From NCBI RefSeq assembly GCF_036032445.1, contig NZ_CP107932.1, forward strand, positions 3,970,501 to 4,034,500: a stretch of DNA of 64,000 nucleotides. The letters run 5' to 3'. This DNA is from Nocardia sp. NBC_00416 (GTDB lineage: Bacteria; Actinomycetota; Actinomycetes; Mycobacteriales; Mycobacteriaceae). The notes beneath the pieces were generated by a model. The model was not told the DNA's origin and searched no databases. It saw only the letters and a program-made list of their open reading frames with translations. Of the stretch, positions 42,063 to 51,755 are shown one piece after another. The first letter of the stretch is position 1. The number at the start of each line of letters is the position of its first letter. Both the position numbers and the translations under genes were made by a program.

Positions 42063-43487
42063 ATGCCCAGCTCCGAGTCCGACACCGTCTCGCCGCCCAG
42101 TGCGGCGATCGCAGCGCAGCAGAACATCCCGCCCGGCCGGACACTCACCGCCTTGGCCACCGGATTCGTCATGGCCGCACTCGACGTCACAGTTGTCAAC
42201 GTCGCCGGCGCCGATATCCAGGGCCACCTGCATACCTCGCTGGGCGAGCTCACCTGGATCGTCGACGGATACGTCCTCACTTTCAGTTCACTGCTGATGC
42301 TCGGCGGCGCCTTGGCCAACCGCGTCGGAGCCAAGACGATCTACCTGTGGGGCATGGGCGTCTTCTTCCTCGCCTCCCTCGGCTGTGCCCTCGCCCCCAG
42401 CGCGGAGGCACTCATCGGCGCACGAATCGTGCAGGGCGCCGGCGCCGCGCTGTTCATGCCCAGCTCGTTGTCCCTGCTGGTGTTCGCGTTCCCCGAGAAA
42501 CGGCAGCGCACCAGGATGCTCGGACTCTGGTCGGCCATCGTCGCCACTGCCGCGGGGCTGGGCCCGTCCGTGGGCGGTCTGCTGGTCGGCGCTTTCGGAT
42601 GGCAGAGCATCTTCCTGATCAACCTGCCGATCGGCATCATCGGCATCGTGCTCACCCGCCGCTACATCGCCCCCGTCGCCGGACGCGGCAGCACGCTCGC
42701 CGTCCCCGGTCACACACTCTGGATCGTCGCGCTCGTCGCGTTGAGCTTCGCGCTGATCGAGGGACCGCGCCTGGGCTGGGTCGCCGGACCGGTACTCCTC
42801 GCCTACGCCGTGGTGTTCGTTGCCGCCGGGCTGCTGGTGGCCCACGAACGGCGGGCCCCGGAACTGGTCATGCCCTGGGAACTGTTCCGCCGTCGGGGCT
42901 TCACCGGCGCCAACCTCGTAGGGTTCCTGTTCAACCTCGCGCTCTACGGGAGCATGTTCATGCTCGCGCTCTACCTGCAGAACGTCCGCGGCGCGAGTGC
43001 GTTCCAGGCCGGCCTGGCGCTGCTACCGATGACGATCTGGTTCCCGCTCGGCAATCTCGTCTACGCGCGCATCGCCGCCAGGTTCTCCAACGGCGCGCTA
43101 CTGACCCTGTTCCTGACGATCGCCGCCGTCGCCTCGCTGACGATGGTGTCGATATCCGCCTCCACGCCCTACTGGGTGCTGGCCTCGGCCGTCGCGGTCG
43201 CCAATATCGGGGCCGGCATCATCTCCCCCGGGATGACCGCCGCGCTCGTCGATTCCGCGGGCGTCGAGCACGCCAACGTCGCAGGATCGGTACTCAACGC
43301 CAACCGTCAGATCGGCACCCTGGTCGGCGTCGCGGCGATGGGTGTCGTACTCGGCACCTTCACCGACTGGAACCATGGAGCGGCGGTGTCGTTCCTGGTG
43401 ATCGGACTCGCCTACCTGGCCGCGGCCATCGGCGCCTGGTCACTGATCGCGCGCCCCGAACGCACGGGCCGAGACACCGTTCGATGA
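42063..43487 (+). CDS. DHA2-family MFS drug exporter
   Basis: A protein of 474 residues with 14 predicted membrane segments. Motifs are VMAALDVTVVNVAGADI in TM1, WIVDGYVLTFSSLLMLGG in TM2, LANRVGAKTIYLWG (motif A), and GPSVGGLLVGAFGWQSIFLIN (motif C region) near TM5. It exports small toxic compounds using the proton gradient. The ATG at 42063 has AGGAG at good spacing. It is intact, unlike the DHA2 gene at 13.5 kb. It is probably controlled by the divergent ArsR protein. Confidence 0.9.
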   Translation: MPSSESDTVSPPSAAIAAQQNIPPGRTLTALATGFVMAALDVTVVNVAGADIQGHLHTSLGELTWIVDGYVLTFSSLLMLGGALANRVGAKTIYLWGMGVFFLASLGCALAPSAEALIGARIVQGAGAALFMPSSLSLLVFAFPEKRQRTRMLGLWSAIVATAAGLGPSVGGLLVGAFGWQSIFLINLPIGIIGIVLTRRYIAPVAGRGSTLAVPGHTLWIVALVALSFALIEGPRLGWVAGPVLLAYAVVFVAAGLLVAHERRAPELVMPWELFRRRGFTGANLVGFLFNLALYGSMFMLALYLQNVRGASAFQAGLALLPMTIWFPLGNLVYARIAARFSNGALLTLFLTIAAVASLTMVSISASTPYWVLASAVAVANIGAGIISPGMTAALVDSAGVEHANVAGSVLNANRQIGTLVGVAAMGVVLGTFTDWNHGAAVSFLVIGLAYLAAAIGAWSLIARPERTGRDTVR

Positions 43488-43615
43488 ACCGAGCGGCGTC
43501 CGGCCCGATCCCGCATCCGGCGTGCGGTCAGGAGCGAGTTCTCCGCTCGGGCTCGAGCACAGTGAGCACGGCCGGGCCGACCTGCTCAGCGCTGACCAAC
43601 CGAAGAGGCTGCGCG

Positions 43616-44950
43616 TCAGACGCCGGCGGCGACCACCGGCGCGAACCGTCCGGTATGCGCACCCAGTCCGTAGTGCCCACGCAGCGTGGTCTCGGTGTAT
43701 TCGGTGCGGAACAGGCCGCGCGCCTGCAGGATCGGAACCACCTGGTCCACGAAATCGGTCAGGCCACCGGGCAGGTACGGGGCCATCACATTGAATCCGT
43801 CGGCGGCGCCCGCCTCGAACCAGGTCTGCAGATCATCGGCGATCTGCTCGGGAGTACCCGCGAGGGTCCGGTGACCGCGACCGCCGCCGAGCAGCGCGAT
43901 CAGCCGGCCCACGGTCAGCGATTCCTGTGCGGCCAGATCCTTGACCAGCTGGTACCGGCTCTTGTTGCCCTGGATCTGCTCGATCGGGGGCAGCGGCGGA
44001 AGCGGTGCGTCCAAGGAATGGCCGGTCAGGTCCAGCCCGAGCATCTGGGAGAGCTGGCGCAGCGAGTACTCCGGTGAGATCAGGTCGGTGAACTCCTGCT
44101 CGAGTCGCTTCGCGGCATCCTCGGTATCGGCGATGAACGGGACGATCCCCGGCAGGATCTTCACTTCGTCAGGGCTGCGCCCGTGCCCGGCCGCGCGTGC
44201 TTTCACCTCGCGATAGAACTCCTGGCCTTCCGGAACGGAGCGTTGCGCGGTGAAAACGGCTTCGGCGTAGCGGCCGGCGAAATCCTTGCCGTCGGCCGAA
44301 GAACCGGCCTGCACGAGCAGTGGGCGTCCCTGCGCCGAACGGGGCACGTTCAGCGGGCCCCGCACCTTGAACCGCTCCCCCGCGTGGTCGATGGCATGCA
44401 CCTTCGTGGGGTCGGCGAAGATACCGGCCTCGGCGTCGAGGACGACCGCGTCGTCCTCCCAGGAATCCCACAGTGCCGTCGCGGCGTCGACGAACTCCGC
44501 CGCCCGGCGATAGCGACCCGCGTGTTCGGGGACCTGGTCGTAACCGAAATTGGCGGCCTCGTCGGCGGTCCCGGAGGTGACGATGTTCCAGCCGGCCCGG
44601 CCGCCGCTGATCTGGTCGAGCGAGGCGAACTTGCGGGCGAGGTTGTAGGGCTCGTTGTAGCCCGTGGACGCCGTGGCGATGAGACCGATGCGCTCGGTGA
44701 CCACCGCCATCGCCGACAGCAGCGTGATCGGCTCGAAAACCGCCTGTGTATTGCGTTCGATGCGCGGGCCCACGGCGAGCCCGTCGGCGAAGAACACCGA
44801 GTCGAGTTTGCCGCGCTCGGCGATACGCGCGAGCTCCTGGAAATGGCCGACCCGCAGCACATTGTGCGCGTCGGTGCGCGGATGCCGCCAGGCCGCCTCG
44901 TGGTGACCGACACCCATGAGGAACGCGTTGAGATGGAGTTGCGGGGACAT
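43616..44950 (-). CDS. FMNH2-dependent monooxygenase, NtaA/SnaA/DszA type
   Basis: A protein of 444 residues in the luciferase-like monooxygenase superfamily, NtaA/DszA branch: LNAFLMGVGHHEAAWRHP at the start, DSVFFADGLAVG, ISGGRAGWNIVTSGTADEAANFG, GRPLLVQAGSSADGKDFAGR. Members cleave C-S, C-N or C-C bonds of organic sulfur or chelates with reduced flavin from a separate reductase. The ATG at 44950 lies 10 bases after the permease stop. Being the last gene of a sulfonate-type ABC operon, it probably frees sulfite or amine from the imported compound. No flavin reductase gene is adjacent. Confidence 0.88.
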   Translation of the reverse strand: MSPQLHLNAFLMGVGHHEAAWRHPRTDAHNVLRVGHFQELARIAERGKLDSVFFADGLAVGPRIERNTQAVFEPITLLSAMAVVTERIGLIATASTGYNEPYNLARKFASLDQISGGRAGWNIVTSGTADEAANFGYDQVPEHAGRYRRAAEFVDAATALWDSWEDDAVVLDAEAGIFADPTKVHAIDHAGERFKVRGPLNVPRSAQGRPLLVQAGSSADGKDFAGRYAEAVFTAQRSVPEGQEFYREVKARAAGHGRSPDEVKILPGIVPFIADTEDAAKRLEQEFTDLISPEYSLRQLSQMLGLDLTGHSLDAPLPPLPPIEQIQGNKSRYQLVKDLAAQESLTVGRLIALLGGGRGHRTLAGTPEQIADDLQTWFEAGAADGFNVMAPYLPGGLTDFVDQVVPILQARGLFRTEYTETTLRGHYGLGAHTGRFAPVVAAGV

Positions 44951-44960
44951 CAGTACCTGT

Positions 44961-45830
44961 CTAGAGGGCAACGCGCCAGCGGGACAGCCGGCGCTCGACG
45001 AAAACGAGGACCGCGTTGAAGATCAGGCCGACCAACGCGATGGCGATGATCCCGGCGTACATATCGGGAATCTGGAAGTTGAGCTGCGCGGCGGTGATCA
45101 GGTACCCGAGCCCGGCCTTCGCCCCGACCATCTCGGCCGCGATGAGGACCAGGATCGAGGAGGCGGCGGCCATCCGCAGGCCGGTGAAGATGGTCGGCAC
45201 CGCCGCCGGCAACACCACCTTGTACACCAGGGCGATCTGCGAGAAGCCCAGCGAACGCGCCGACTTGATCAGCAGCGGGTCCACTGTCCGCACACCGGAA
45301 ATGGTGTTCAGCAGGATCGGGAAGGTGCAGGCGTAGACCACCAGCGCGACCTTCGAGGTCTCCCCGATGCCCAGGATGAGAATGAACACCGGGAGCAGCG
45401 CCAGCGCCGCCGTATTGCGGAACAGTTCGAGAACCGGGTTCAGGAAATCGGCCACCGGCCGATACCAGGCGATCGCGACCCCGAGCGGGACCGCGATCGC
45501 GACGGCGATGGCGAAGCCGGTGAGCGCGCGGGTCAGACTGGTCGATACGTGTTCCCAGAGCTGCCCGTTGGCGATCAGCTCGAAGAACGTCGCGGCGACT
45601 TCGGTGAACGGCGGCAGGAACACCTTGTCCACGAGTCCCACCCGCGGCGCGATCTCCCACAGCGCCAGGAACGCCAGGATCGCGACCGACGGTTTCGTCA
45701 CCCGCCAGACCAGACCCGCGATACGGCGCCCGATCCGCCGGGCCGGTGTGACGGTCCGCGGCGTCGCGGGCTCCTTCCCGCGCACCCGCGGCGCGCTGTC
45801 GAGGGTGCCGGTGGCGAGAGCGCTAGACAT
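44961..45830 (-). CDS. ABC transporter permease, SsuC/TauC type
   Basis: A protein of 289 residues with about six membrane segments and the EAA loop (IKSARSLGFSQIALVYKVVLPAAVP). The branch is the nitrate/sulfonate/taurine permeases. ATG 45830 overlaps the end of the ATPase gene by eight bases. It pairs with the ATPase and lipoprotein upstream. Confidence 0.9.
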   Translation of the reverse strand: MSSALATGTLDSAPRVRGKEPATPRTVTPARRIGRRIAGLVWRVTKPSVAILAFLALWEIAPRVGLVDKVFLPPFTEVAATFFELIANGQLWEHVSTSLTRALTGFAIAVAIAVPLGVAIAWYRPVADFLNPVLELFRNTAALALLPVFILILGIGETSKVALVVYACTFPILLNTISGVRTVDPLLIKSARSLGFSQIALVYKVVLPAAVPTIFTGLRMAAASSILVLIAAEMVGAKAGLGYLITAAQLNFQIPDMYAGIIAIALVGLIFNAVLVFVERRLSRWRVAL

Positions 45831-46653
45831 GCTGAACCTCTTCGGTCGTCGAGATATCGGCGAGTTCGAGCGAGTGCGCCCGTTCGACCTCGTCGTGCAG
45901 CAGGGACCAGATCCGGTGGCGCAGCGCACGGAACTGCTCGCCGGAGCGGACGTCCTCGGCGGTGCGGTCGATATCGACGTCCACGACCGTTTTGACCCGG
46001 CCGGGACGGGAGGTGAGTACGGCGACCCGCTGGCCCAGATAGATCGCCTCGTCGATACCGTGCGTGATGAACAGGATGGTCTTGCCGGTGCGCTGCCAGA
46101 TCCGCAACAACTCGTCCTGCAGCGATTCGCGCGTCTGCGCGTCCAGGGCGGCGAACGGTTCGTCCATCAGCAGCACTTCGGGATCGAAGGCCAGGCTGCG
46201 GGCGATCGCGACCCGCTGCTTCATACCGCCGGACAGTTCGTGCGGATACCGGTCGGCGAATCCGGCCAGCCCGACCAGCTCGAGATAGTGCTCGGCGCGT
46301 TCCCGGCGCTCGGCCCTGGGCACACCCTTGGCCTCGAGCCCGAACTCGATATTGCGGCGGGCGGTGCGCCAGGGCAGTAGCGCGTACTGCTGGAAGACGA
46401 CCCCGCGATCCAGGCCGGGTCCGGTGATCGGCCGACCGTCGAGCAGGATCTGTCCGGAGGTCGGGGTGCTGAGCCCGCCCAGCAGGTCGAGCAGGGTGGA
46501 TTTACCGCAGCCGCTGGGGCCGACCAGCACCAGGAACTCGCCGGCGGCCAGATCCAGGGTGATGTCCTCGATCGCGGTGAGCTCGGTCCGCTGCCCCCGG
46601 ATCGGGAACTTCTTGGTCACCTGAGCCAGGCGGAGTTTGGGTGTGCTGCTCAT
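45823..46653 (-). CDS. ABC transporter ATP-binding protein, SsuB/TauB type
   Basis: A protein of 276 residues. Walker A GPSGCGKST, Q-loop FQQYALLPW, signature LSGGMKQRVAIARSL, Walker B VLLMDEPFAALD and the H-loop THGIDEA are all intact. The ALDAQTR pattern is usual for the SsuB/TauB group. ATG 46653 overlaps the lipoprotein stop (ATGA). The four-gene operon thus runs lipoprotein, ATPase, permease, monooxygenase with tight coupling. Confidence 0.93.
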   Translation of the reverse strand: MSSTPKLRLAQVTKKFPIRGQRTELTAIEDITLDLAAGEFLVLVGPSGCGKSTLLDLLGGLSTPTSGQILLDGRPITGPGLDRGVVFQQYALLPWRTARRNIEFGLEAKGVPRAERRERAEHYLELVGLAGFADRYPHELSGGMKQRVAIARSLAFDPEVLLMDEPFAALDAQTRESLQDELLRIWQRTGKTILFITHGIDEAIYLGQRVAVLTSRPGRVKTVVDVDIDRTAEDVRSGEQFRALRHRIWSLLHDEVERAHSLELADISTTEEVQHV

Positions 46654-47747
46654 TTCTCACCGGCCAATGCTTGTCCGTCGGGTCCACCGTCGGCGGGATA
46701 GGTGCCGTTGGCGTAAGGGTTGTACTCGTTGGTGTAGAGATCACGGGCGACCAGTGCGCCCTCGTCGAGCTCGCCGTTGCGGACCAGCCAGTCGATCCAG
46801 GTCTGCAGTTCACGCTCGGCGATCACCGCACCCGGCGCCGGGATTCCGGAGCTGCGCCAGAACGCGACGGTGTCGGCGTTCTCGGTGCGACCCCGCTTCC
46901 GGATGATGTCGGCGAAGCGGGCGACCACTTCCTCGCGCGGCCGGACCTGCGTCCAGCGGATGGCGCGGGCCGTGCCCTGGACGAAATCGCGGACTGCTTC
47001 GGGGTTGGCGGCGATGAAATCGTCGCGCATCACATACGTTCCGTAACTGAACGCGCCGAACAGGTCGCGGTCGGTGAACAGGGCCCGGATACCACCCCGC
47101 GCGAGGGCGCTCTCCCGGTGGATCGTGCTCAGCGTCCCGACGTCGATCTGGCCCTCGCGCAGCGCCTGCTCGGTGTTCACCGGCGGAACCACCACCAGTT
47201 GCACGGTCTTGATCTCGTCCGGGGTGAGGCCCTGTTGCGCGAGCCATTCCCGGATGAGGAACTCGTGATGCGCGCCGAGGGTGTTCATCCCGATCTTCTT
47301 GCCGATCAGATCGCGCGCCGACCGGAGCGGACTGTCCTGCAGCACGTAGTATCCGGTGTACTCCTCGGCATCCGCACCGTAGGAGCTGAGCACCGAGGTG
47401 ATCGGGGCGCCGGCCGCGTTGAGCTTGACCACGGCGCCGTTGAAGGCCGAGCCGAACTCGATCTCCCCGGTCGCCGCGGACTGGATGTCCTGCGGGCCGC
47501 TGGTGGTGTCGCCGACCCACTCCAGCTGTACCTTGTCGTAATAGCCGAGATCCGCGGCCAGTTCGTGGAATCCCACGCGACCGGACCAGCCCTGGTACCG
47601 CAGGATGGTCTTGCCGTCGGCGGTCTTGGACGCCTCGCCGCCTGCCCCGCACGCGCAGAGCAGCATCGCGAGTGCGGTCACCGCCGCGACGCACACGGCG
47701 GCGACCGGCCGCCGTTGTCCACGTATCGATTCCGGACGTACTGGCAT
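46650..47747 (-). CDS. ABC transporter substrate-binding lipoprotein, SsuA-like
   Basis: A protein of 365 residues with a lipoprotein signal peptide; the lipobox is LCAC (Cys33). The mature protein has the periplasmic-binding fold of the SsuA/TauA/NrtA group: LRYQGWSGRVGFHELAADLGYY, IEFGSAFNGAVVKLNAAGAPI, LIGKKIGMNTLGAHHEFLIREWL. It captures an organic sulfonate, taurine or related compound outside the cell. The ATG at 47747 has AAGGGG upstream. The actual substrate cannot be read. Confidence 0.88.
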   Translation of the reverse strand: MPVRPESIRGQRRPVAAVCVAAVTALAMLLCACGAGGEASKTADGKTILRYQGWSGRVGFHELAADLGYYDKVQLEWVGDTTSGPQDIQSAATGEIEFGSAFNGAVVKLNAAGAPITSVLSSYGADAEEYTGYYVLQDSPLRSARDLIGKKIGMNTLGAHHEFLIREWLAQQGLTPDEIKTVQLVVVPPVNTEQALREGQIDVGTLSTIHRESALARGGIRALFTDRDLFGAFSYGTYVMRDDFIAANPEAVRDFVQGTARAIRWTQVRPREEVVARFADIIRKRGRTENADTVAFWRSSGIPAPGAVIAERELQTWIDWLVRNGELDEGALVARDLYTNEYNPYANGTYPADGGPDGQALAGEK

Positions 47748-48118
47748 GGATTCTGCCCCTTGTGATCGTCGGACTGCCCGGTAATCGTGCGGTCCGCGAC
47801 CGCGACAGCGAAGCCTTTGCCTCAGGACGAGTCCAAACCCGCGGCGGGACATCGCCCGGTTCCGCGGCGTCGCGGCCGCTCCGGATCACACCCGGTTACC
47901 AGGAATTCGAGGCCCTTTTTCAGGCAAATTGATGGGATGTTCAGCGACGCAGAGTGAATCAGCAAACCACCAGCTCCGCGCCGGGTTAATATGCGGCGCG
48001 CACCGAAGTTATTCGGCCGAGACGCCGACGAGACTTCGGCGCGACAGTCCGGGCCCGGGATATTGCGGACCCGCCTGTAATCCACTCCGTCCCGCACTTA
48101 TCGAACACAGAAGGAACG
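47748..48118. other. Divergent intergenic gap, ABC operon to DUF732 gene
   Basis: About 370 bases holding the promoters of the sulfonate-type operon and the small secreted protein. No gene and no clear dyad or riboswitch-like fold was seen. Confidence 0.35.
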
Positions 48119-48508
48119 ATGCTCAAAATTCTGGCCATCGGCGCGGTCGCATCCGCGCTCGTGTTCGGCAGCTTCTGCAGTGCCTCGGCATACCCCCATC
48201 CCGGCGCCTCCCGGCCGGGCGCGGCGGGTGTGCACAGCCCGGCGGGCAAGGACGATTCGGTCGCGCAGCTACCCTTCGCCGACCGAGAATTCCTCCGGGC
48301 CAGTGCGTTCGACGACGAAACCCGCCAGCTCCAGGACGCGGCGATCGCCCTAGCGCACGCCCAGTGCGACTATCTCGACAGCTCCGGTAACACAGCGGCG
48401 CACCGTACCTACCTCGCCGAGGAGGCACGGCCGTTCGTGGAGTATCCCTATCTGTTCCTCGAGGCCGCGGTCCGGGCCTACTGCCCGCGGCACACTGTCA
48501 TGACCTGA
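48119..48508 (+). CDS. Small secreted DUF732-like protein
   Basis: A protein of 129 residues with a signal peptide (cleavage after SASA, near residue 24). The mature part has the DUF732 pattern: FADREFLRASAF, a central helix with AHAQCDYLDSSG, and the end AVRAYCPRH. The two mature Cys probably form a disulfide. DUF732 proteins are short, secreted and common in mycobacteria and nocardiae; the function is unknown. The ATG at 48119 has AAGGA upstream. A bidirectional hairpin separates it from secA. Confidence 0.75.
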   Translation: MLKILAIGAVASALVFGSFCSASAYPHPGASRPGAAGVHSPAGKDDSVAQLPFADREFLRASAFDDETRQLQDAAIALAHAQCDYLDSSGNTAAHRTYLAEEARPFVEYPYLFLEAAVRAYCPRHTVMT

Positions 48509-48552
48509 TTAGCGGGTCCCCACCGAATTCTATGAACCCCCAGCAACAGCGA

Positions 48553-48583
48553 CGGCGCCGCTTCCCGTAAGGGAGCGGCGCCG
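48553..48583. terminator. Bidirectional hairpin between DUF732 and secA
   Basis: A 13-bp stem (CGGCGCCGCT-CCC with one bulged T, GTAA loop). It lies between convergent genes. Confidence 0.75.
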
Positions 48584-48594
48584 CCGGTGCCCGA

Positions 48595-51444
48595 TCAGTG
48601 CTTGCGCCGCGACTTGGGCCCGCGGCCCTGCTGTTTGGTCTGCGACCGGGCCGCTTCCCGACGTTCCCGGCGGGTGCCCTGCTGCTGGCCGTCGGACCCG
48701 TACTCCTCTTCGTCGCTGTGCACCGCGGTGCGCCCGCCCTCGTCCGGACCCGAATAGCTCAGGCCACGCGGGCCCGATTCATCGATACCCCGAGCGCGCA
48801 ACGCCGGCGGGGCGCCGTTCTGGATCGGGAGTTTCTCGGTCGGGTACTGGCTGCTCGGCGGCAGCGGCTGCGAGCCGATCGGGGACCGCAGACCGGGGTC
48901 GACCTGGGTGCCCGCGGGTTGCGGCTGCTGGACCTCGACCTGGACGTTGAACAGGATGCCGACGGCGTCCTCCTTCAACCCCTCCAGCATGTTGGCGAAC
49001 ATATCGAAGCCCTCGCGCTGATACTCCACCAGCGGATCGCGCTGGGCCATGGCGCGCAGGCCGATACCTTCCTTCAGATAGTCCATCTCGTAGAGGTGCT
49101 CACGCCATTTGCGGTCCAGCACCGACAGCAGCACCTGCCGTTCCAGGGTGCGCATACTGCCCTCGCCCGCCAAACCGTCGATATCGGATTCGCGCTGCTC
49201 GTAGGCGACGTGGGCATCGTCGAGCAGGGTGTCCAGCAGATCGTCGCGGGTGAGTTCACCGGCCTCGCCGACTTCGGTCTCCCCGGACACCTCGCGGTGG
49301 TCGATGCTCACCGGGTACAGCGTCTTGAGCGCGCCCCACAGCTTGTCCAGATCCCAGTCCTCCACATATCCCTCGGCGGTGGCCCCGTCCACGTACGCGG
49401 AGATCACATCGGTGATCATGCTCTGGACCTGGCCCTCCATATCCTCACCGCGCAGGATCTGGTTGCGCTCGTCGTAGATGACGGTGCGCTGCTGGTTCAT
49501 CACCTCGTCGTACTTGAGCACGTTCTTGCGGATCTCGAAGTTCTGCTGCTCGACCTGGGTCTGCGCACTCTTGATGGCCTTCGACACCATCTTCGCCTCG
49601 ATCGGCACATCGTCGGGCAGGTTGAGCCGGGTCATGATCGATTCCAGCGCCGCGCCGTTGAACCGGCGCATGAGCTCGTCGCCGAGCGAGAGGTAGAAAC
49701 GGGATTCACCGGGGTCGCCCTGGCGGCCGGAACGACCGCGCAGCTGATTGTCGATACGCCGGGAGTCGTGGCGTTCGGTGCCGAGCACGTACAGACCGCC
49801 GGCGTCCTTCACCGCCTCGGCGTCCTCGGCGACCTGCTTCTTCACCTTCTCCAGCGCGTGGAACCAGTTGGCCTGGTAGTCCTCGGGAGTGGTCACCGGG
49901 TCCAGACCCTGCTGACGCAGCAGGGTGTCGGTGATGATGTCGGGGTTGCCGCCGAGTACGACGTCGGTACCGCGACCCGCCATATTCGTCGCGACGGTGA
50001 CGGTGCCGGGGCGACCCGCCTCGGCGATGATCTGGGCTTCCTTCTCGTGGAACTTCGCGTTGAGCACATTGTGCGGAACGCCGCGTTTGGTGAGCTGCTT
50101 GGACAGGTATTCCGACCGATCCACGCTGGTGGTGCCGATCAGCACGGGCTGGCCCGCCTGATGCCTTTCCACCACGTCGTCGACCACGGCGCTGAACTTC
50201 GCCTCTTCGGTCTTGTAGATGAGGTCGGCCTGATCGATGCGGATCGGCGGCTTGTTGGTCGGGATCGGGATGACGCCCAGGCTGTAGATCTGGTGCAGTT
50301 CGGCCGCCTCGGTTTCGGCGGTACCCGTCATACCGGACAGTTTGTCGTAGAGACGGAAGTAGTTCTGCAGGGTGATGGTGGCCAGGGTCTGGTTCTCCGG
50401 CTGGATCTCGACCTCTTCCTTGGCCTCGATCGCCTGGTGCATGCCCTCGTTGTAGCGTCGGCCGACCAGGATGCGGCCGGTGAACTCGTCGACGATGATG
50501 ACCTCGCCGTCGCGGACGATGTAGTCCTTGTCCCGGGTGTAGAGCTCCTTGGCCTTGACGGCGTTGTTCAGGTAGCTCACCAGGGGCGAGTTCGCGGCCT
50601 CGTAGAGATTGTCGATGCCGAGCTGGTCCTCGACCAATTCCACACCGGCCTCGTGCACGCCGACGGTGCGTTTCTTGATATCGACCTCGTAGTGGAGATC
50701 TTTTTTCAGAAGCGGCGCAATTCGGGCGAATTCGGCATACCACTTACTGGAGGCGTCGGCGGGGCCCGAGATGATCAACGGGGTACGGGCCTCGTCGATG
50801 AGAATGGAGTCGACCTCGTCCACCACCGCGAAATTGTGGCCGCGCTGGACCAGATCGTCGAGCGAATGGGTCATATTGTCGCGCAGATAGTCGAAGCCGA
50901 ATTCGTTGTTCGTGCCGTAGGTGATGTCGGCGTTGTAGGCGTCGCGACGCTGCGGGGGCGTCATCCCGGACAGGATCGCGCCCACCTCGAGACCGAGGAA
51001 GCGGTGCACCCGGCCCATCCACTCGGAGTCGCGTTTGGCCAGGTAGTCGTTGGTGGTGACGATGTGCACACCGTCGCCGCTGACCGCGTTCAGATACGCG
51101 GGGAGCACCGAGGTCAGGGTTTTGCCCTCACCGGTCTTCATTTCCGCGATATTGCCCAGGTGCAGCGCCGCGCCACCCATGATCTGCACTTTGTAGTGCT
51201 TCTGCTGGAGCACCCGCCACGACCCCTCCCGGGCCACCGCGAATGCCTCGAGCAGCAGGTCGTCGAGCGATTCGCCGTCGGCGTAGCGCTCGCGGAATTC
51301 GTCGGTCTTGGCGCGCAGTTCGGTATCGGTGAGGTCCTCGTAGTCGCCCTCGAGCGCGAGCACCTCGTCGGCGAGATGGGAGAGGCGCTTGACCATGCGA
51401 CCCTCACCAAAACGTAGCAACCTCGTCAGTGTCAGCGCAGGCAC
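48595..51444 (-). CDS. secA: Preprotein translocase ATPase SecA
   Basis: A protein of 949 residues, matching SecA1. It starts with LLRFGEGRMVKRL, then KTGEGKT (Walker A), NDYLAKRD, DEVDSILIDEARTPLI (Walker B), GTTSVDRSEYLS, NMAGRGTDVVLGG and RRIDNQLRGRSGRQGDPG. The C-terminal 100 residues are Pro/Gln-rich and end in an Arg/Lys-rich tail (RRERREAARSQTKQQG); there is no zinc SEC-C motif. It drives general protein export. GTG 51444 was chosen by comparison with SecA1, whose start matches within a few residues; the long in-frame extension upstream is non-coding. A single secA is in this window. Confidence 0.95.
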   Translation of the reverse strand: MPALTLTRLLRFGEGRMVKRLSHLADEVLALEGDYEDLTDTELRAKTDEFRERYADGESLDDLLLEAFAVAREGSWRVLQQKHYKVQIMGGAALHLGNIAEMKTGEGKTLTSVLPAYLNAVSGDGVHIVTTNDYLAKRDSEWMGRVHRFLGLEVGAILSGMTPPQRRDAYNADITYGTNNEFGFDYLRDNMTHSLDDLVQRGHNFAVVDEVDSILIDEARTPLIISGPADASSKWYAEFARIAPLLKKDLHYEVDIKKRTVGVHEAGVELVEDQLGIDNLYEAANSPLVSYLNNAVKAKELYTRDKDYIVRDGEVIIVDEFTGRILVGRRYNEGMHQAIEAKEEVEIQPENQTLATITLQNYFRLYDKLSGMTGTAETEAAELHQIYSLGVIPIPTNKPPIRIDQADLIYKTEEAKFSAVVDDVVERHQAGQPVLIGTTSVDRSEYLSKQLTKRGVPHNVLNAKFHEKEAQIIAEAGRPGTVTVATNMAGRGTDVVLGGNPDIITDTLLRQQGLDPVTTPEDYQANWFHALEKVKKQVAEDAEAVKDAGGLYVLGTERHDSRRIDNQLRGRSGRQGDPGESRFYLSLGDELMRRFNGAALESIMTRLNLPDDVPIEAKMVSKAIKSAQTQVEQQNFEIRKNVLKYDEVMNQQRTVIYDERNQILRGEDMEGQVQSMITDVISAYVDGATAEGYVEDWDLDKLWGALKTLYPVSIDHREVSGETEVGEAGELTRDDLLDTLLDDAHVAYEQRESDIDGLAGEGSMRTLERQVLLSVLDRKWREHLYEMDYLKEGIGLRAMAQRDPLVEYQREGFDMFANMLEGLKEDAVGILFNVQVEVQQPQPAGTQVDPGLRSPIGSQPLPPSSQYPTEKLPIQNGAPPALRARGIDESGPRGLSYSGPDEGGRTAVHSDEEEYGSDGQQQGTRRERREAARSQTKQQGRGPKSRRKH

Positions 51445-51755
51445 GAGTCTCGTCAGTCCTCTGGGTCGGTTTCGGCTCCGATGTTCACGGCCGCGCGGGT
51501 CCCGGCGACGGGCCGCGTAGCCGCAGCTTGCTTCATGGTAATGCGGCTCCCATGGTAGGCGCCGCCGCGTACCCGGCCAGTGTGCCTTCGTCACAATCCG
51601 CGGCCGGAACGGGGGCGCCTCGGCTATATCACCGCGGGCCCACGCGCAAGTCCCTGAATTACATATCGGAATATCACACACAATGATGCGGGAACAGGTG
51701 CCACCTGGTCACAATGGAGGCCGGATTCCCGGACTCCGAAGGGGCAGACACCAGC

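Noticed and set aside
48598..51417. Open frame of 939 codons antisense to secA
   Set aside because: It mirrors secA through high-GC codon use and shows no family motif; SecA motifs are complete on the other strand.
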